This document shows, one piece after another, positions 25,325 to 27,495 of a stretch of 27,495 nt of DNA. How positions within the stretch are numbered: position 1 is the stretch's first letter; each line of letters opens with the position of its first letter. Origin of the DNA: Victivallales bacterium (GTDB lineage: Bacteria > Verrucomicrobiota > Lentisphaeria > Victivallales > JAADHT01); NCBI GenBank assembly GCA_016930955.1, contig JAFGFR010000134.1, forward strand, positions 1 to 27,495. The letters are read 5' to 3'. The translations under genes and the position numbers were made by a program. A model generated the notes under the pieces. The model was not told the origin of the DNA. It worked only from the letters and a program-made list of their open reading frames with translations, and made no database searches.

Positions 25325-25375
25325 GGAAGTTCCACATTCTTCGCCACAAGAGAGCAGACTGAAGTCTGTACTTCC
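25325..25375. repeat. 51-bp element with short terminal inverted repeats
   Basis: GGAAGT (25325-25330) and ACTTCC (25370-25375) bound a unit with an inner palindrome CAGACT-GA-AGTCTG (25355-25368). The shape resembles REP-like or small non-autonomous intergenic elements. No second copy was found in the window. Confidence 0.4.
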
Positions 25376-25648
25376 AAAACGACCAGCGACACAGATAGCC
25401 CGGCAATTGCAATGCTCCGTCCCCACGACCCTCCGTGTCCAGAGGACGGTGATTGAATCGGGAACTAGGCAATGCGGCGCTGTTTGTTCGGCAGGTTCGA
25501 TAGTTTCGAAAATAGCGATATTGTCGAAAATTTTGTATGTAGAGCCAGTTTCAAAACTCCTCGTGAACCGCGTTGGGAGCGCAGGCGCGGCAGACGGTGC
25601 GGCGAAATGGCTGGTGCATACCATAAACTGTCTGTTTCGGATAACGAG

Positions 25649-25707
25649 AGCGGCGACGAGAACGGATTACGAGTAAATTCCAATTGTCAACCGTTCTCGT
25701 CGCCGCT
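25649..25707. repeat. 17-bp perfect inverted repeat with 25-base loop
   Basis: The arms AGCGGCGACGAGAACGG (25649-25665) and CCGTTCTCGTCGCCGCT (25691-25707) pair perfectly. The loop is AT-richer than the stem. Neither strand has a T-run after the stem, so it is a poor intrinsic terminator despite lying about 105 bases downstream of the thiL stop. It could be a transposon-derived or recombination hairpin, or protect the thiL 3' end. Confidence 0.7.
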
Positions 25708-25812
25708 TTCCTCAACCGATTGCCGGTCCCACCTTCATTTTCCGGTGAGCCACACAATTCCTAGGCTATTTCTTCTTGCGGGATCAGAGGTCTGTATTTA
25801 TGAATTGAGGCA

Positions 25813-26739
25813 CTAATGCCGGAAGTGATCGAACCCGGCGGTGGCGGAGGAACTGCGGCGGTGCCCACCGATGCGGCATAGGATCGCCTTGGACCGGGAG
25901 TCCATGACCGTGCCTCCAGGATGGCTTTTCAAGAATTGCCCGATTCGCGTAAGCCTGGTCTTGAAGGGCCATGAGGCAAGCAGTTCCTCTGCTTTATCAG
26001 GACGCACTGCAGCCAAAAGCTCGTAGTCTTCGCCGTCTGACAGCATGCCGGATCTGTCCGAACCCCGGCGTGAAGGCACGGCGGCTACATCAAGAGAGAC
26101 ACCCAACCCGGAAGCTCCCGAAAGCCTCGCGGCGTCAAGCAGCAACCCATCGCTGACATCTATCATGGTCTTGGTGAATGCCCCGGCCAGAAATGCAGCC
26201 TCGGTGACTCTCGGAATGAACCGAAGATGGTGCCCGGAGCCCAAAGAGTTGCCGAAGCTCCCGGTGGCAAAAAGCAAATCCCCGTCCGCAGCGCCAGACC
26301 GGAGACACAGACAATCCCTGCTGACCCATCCAGAAATGGACAGACAGAAGTTGTCGGTGGCACCGAGAGTCCTGCAGACATCCCCCCCACATACCGATAC
26401 CCCCCATGCGCGAGCCTCTCTGGCTGTGGCGTCGAAAAAGGCCCTCAGCCATCGGCCGTCACGTTCCCCGATCACAGACATCGAGAGCAAAGCATGCGCA
26501 GGTTTGCCACCCATGGCGGCAATGTCGCTGATGTTCCTTCTCAGAAGCTTGACTGCGATTTTCGCAGGTGGAGTGCCCTCGGGGTAATGCACTGATTGCA
26601 AGACCTGGTCGGTAGCAAGGAGAAAAAGTTTGTCACGCCCAAAGTCAAGCACGGCACAGTCGTCGCCGGGCCCGACAAGCACGCCATCACCCTGTGCAAA
26701 AATACCCGGCAGACGTTCAAGTAGCTCCTGCTCATACAT
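25813..26739 (-). CDS. thiL: thiamine-monophosphate kinase
   Basis: ThiL phosphorylates thiamine monophosphate to the cofactor thiamine diphosphate. The 308-residue product has GPGDDCAVL (23-31), the TDQVLQSVHY segment (43-52), NISDIAAMGGKP (69-80), GGDVCR (118-123), DVSDGLLLD (194-202) and SDGEDYELL (234-242), all in family order. Two motif positions differ from the forms I know best (GGDT becomes GGDV; GGEDYEL becomes DGEDYEL). Together with thiC about 5 kb away it supports endogenous thiamine synthesis, but the two are on opposite strands. It lies 62 bases downstream of the small secreted-protein gene and may share its transcript. Confidence 0.93.
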   Translation of the reverse strand: MYEQELLERLPGIFAQGDGVLVGPGDDCAVLDFGRDKLFLLATDQVLQSVHYPEGTPPAKIAVKLLRRNISDIAAMGGKPAHALLSMSVIGERDGRWLRAFFDATAREARAWGVSVCGGDVCRTLGATDNFCLSISGWVSRDCLCLRSGAADGDLLFATGSFGNSLGSGHHLRFIPRVTEAAFLAGAFTKTMIDVSDGLLLDAARLSGASGLGVSLDVAAVPSRRGSDRSGMLSDGEDYELLAAVRPDKAEELLASWPFKTRLTRIGQFLKSHPGGTVMDSRSKAILCRIGGHRRSSSATAGFDHFRH

Positions 26740-26801
26740 GATTCGACATCATCCGCGAATGCTCAGCCGCTAAAAAACCCGACTCCAAATAGCCATCACT
26801 G

Positions 26802-27275
26802 TCATTCCCGGCCGTAGTCTATTACCTCAAGGGTGACAGTGTCGCCAAGCTCGCTCCTGACCATGCCGTTTACAGGCACTTTCTCGGAGAAGTATGCCTT
26901 GAGCACATTCCCGTCCGCGACAGGCTGCTCGAATATCCAGCAGTCAACATCCTCGCCCTTGAGCTTGACCTTGCCCTTGTACACCTTGGGCTTCCCATGG
27001 GGGCTGTCGTACTTTTCAGGATCGTAGGTGTCATCCAGAGACGACTCGCTGGTGGACGTGTTGATCACAGTTCCATCCATTATCATCTCCGTCATGATCA
27101 CAATGTGCTTGTCCGTAACCCCAGTCACCGTCTGTTTCATCTCGACATTCCCCTCCAGCTTCACCATAACCCAGTCGCCGACCTTGGCGGTCCTCTGAAA
27201 ATTCGGCATCCTCAAATCATCGGCCGACACCGCCAATATAAACATGCACACCCCAACGGCCAGCAATACTTTCAT
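26802..27275 (-). CDS. small secreted hypothetical protein
   Basis: The 157-residue product opens with a clear signal peptide (MKVLLAVGVCMFILAVSA, likely cut before Asp19). The mature part is a beta-rich domain containing KVGDWVMVKLEGN, QTVTGVTDKHIVIMTEM, GKVKLKGEDVDCWIFEQ and an ending with VPVNGMVRSELGD. It resembles unnamed secreted beta-barrel-like proteins that I have seen in planctomycete-type genomes; no function is known to me. The ATG at 27275 follows AAGGTGGG. A promoter with a hairpin in front of it lies upstream, and thiL follows 62 bases downstream. Confidence 0.8.
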   Translation of the reverse strand: MKVLLAVGVCMFILAVSADDLRMPNFQRTAKVGDWVMVKLEGNVEMKQTVTGVTDKHIVIMTEMIMDGTVINTSTSESSLDDTYDPEKYDSPHGKPKVYKGKVKLKGEDVDCWIFEQPVADGNVLKAYFSEKVPVNGMVRSELGDTVTLEVIDYGRE

Positions 27276-27343
27276 ACGAACCCACCTTTCAATGACAACT
27301 CCATAGCCTTTGAATCGATACTCTCCAGACGGAGACCAGCATC

Positions 27344-27372
27344 AGAATACCTCGCATTACACACAAAGTCAA
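27344..27372 (-). promoter_or_regulatory. candidate promoter for the small secreted-protein gene (and perhaps thiL)
   Basis: Minus-strand TTGACT (27367-27372), exactly 17 bases, TATTCT (27344-27349), with a leader of about 62 bases. A 7-base-stem hairpin lies directly upstream of the -35. Confidence 0.55.
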
Positions 27373-27374
27373 GG

Positions 27375-27397
27375 GACAGGCGATCAAAAAGCCTGTC
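27375..27397. repeat. inverted repeat just upstream of a promoter
   Basis: GACAGGC (27375-27381) and GCCTGTC (27391-27397) around a nine-base loop, two bases upstream of the predicted -35. The position suits an activator or operator site; no T-run follows on either strand, which argues against a terminator. Confidence 0.45.
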
Positions 27398-27413
27398 AAC
27401 CCTAAATCATCCC

Positions 27414-27443
27414 AAATAAAGCAGTTGCTGCAGTGTGCCGTGG
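27414..27443 (+). repeat. 30-bp dispersed repeat, copy 2
   Basis: Begins AAATAAAGCAGTTGC and ends GTGCCGTGG. It matches the reverse complement of 23482-23511 with four transitions only. It is intergenic, like copy 1. Confidence 0.6.
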
Positions 27444-27454
27444 ATCTATTCTTG

Positions 27455-27492
27455 TTTTGAGTGACACTGTAGTGACTACTGCGAACTCAAAA
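27455..27492. repeat. nested hairpin at the window edge
   Basis: TTTTGAGT (27455-27462) pairs with ACTCAAAA (27485-27492), and GTAG (27469-27472) with CTAC (27476-27479) inside it. Because the outer arms end in T- or A-runs, it could terminate a transcript on either strand; the gene it would serve lies outside the window. Confidence 0.4.
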
Positions 27493-27495
27493 TGA

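Larger units (their letters stand above)
25315..25812. other. gene-free, repeat-rich spacer between the FG-GAP gene and thiL
   Basis: About 500 bases with no gene I can support. Open frames on both strands lack ribosome-binding sites and recognisable motifs. The region holds a 51-base element bounded by GGAAGT/ACTTCC and a 17-base perfect hairpin, listed separately. Its upstream edge joins the FG-GAP promoter. Confidence 0.6.

Noticed and set aside
25307..25816. Overlapping open frames on both strands between the FG-GAP gene and thiL
   Set aside because: They cross the inverted repeats, have no ribosome-binding site or recognisable domain, and read as translated intergenic repeat.
1..27495. 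CRISPR arrays, complete insertion sequences, rRNA or tRNA genes
   Set aside because: No regular spaced repeats, transposase genes or RNA gene structures were seen on either strand.

Overview
The window looks like a chromosomal segment of a Gram-negative bacterium. It carries a Kdo transferase (LPS core synthesis), two proteins with evident secretion signals and a lipoprotein. The order rpoC-rpsL-rpsG-fusA-rpsJ without tuf between fusA and rpsJ resembles the PVC superphylum (Chlamydiota, Lentisphaerota, Verrucomicrobiota, Kiritimatiellota). This placement is an inference from gene order and protein style, not a tested phylogeny.

Layout. (1) 1-9065, plus strand: the 3' part of rpoC, then rpsL, rpsG, fusA, rpsJ, rplC, rplD, rplW, rplB and rpsS. 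The S10-type operon stops after rpsS at a clear intrinsic terminator, with no rplV-rpsC-rplP. (2) 9137-10020, minus strand: two translationally coupled genes I do not recognise. (3) 10276-13335: divergent glycogen genes glgC (minus) and glgA (plus) around a shared promoter region. (4) 13332-20760, plus strand: a tightly packed run of a class I methyltransferase, a response regulator with its HTH in front of the receiver, a secreted ethylbenzene-dehydrogenase-type haem-binding-like protein, a membrane histidine kinase, a coiled-coil lipoprotein, waaA and thiC. Several genes overlap, and the run ends in a hairpin terminator. (5) 20761-21067: hairpins and a C-terminal remnant of a four-helix-bundle (S23/IVS-like) gene. 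(6) 21068-27275, all minus strand: a DUF4143 AAA ATPase, a DUF4126 membrane protein, a multi-pass protein with FG-GAP/VCBS-like repeats, a repeat-rich gene-free spacer, thiL, and a small secreted protein.

The most interesting part is 14120-17131. A regulator, a probable periplasmic haem or redox ligand protein and a histidine kinase are arranged as one candidate envelope-sensing system. They are co-directional with a lipoprotein, the Kdo transferase and thiC. Other points worth checking are a natural Arg at S12 position 88, a predicted leaderless ATPase mRNA, a 30-bp dispersed repeat whose two copies differ only by transitions, and several palindromes placed on predicted promoters.

All calls come from reading the sequence and translations by eye. 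No database search was run, so promoter and hairpin calls are pattern matches only.
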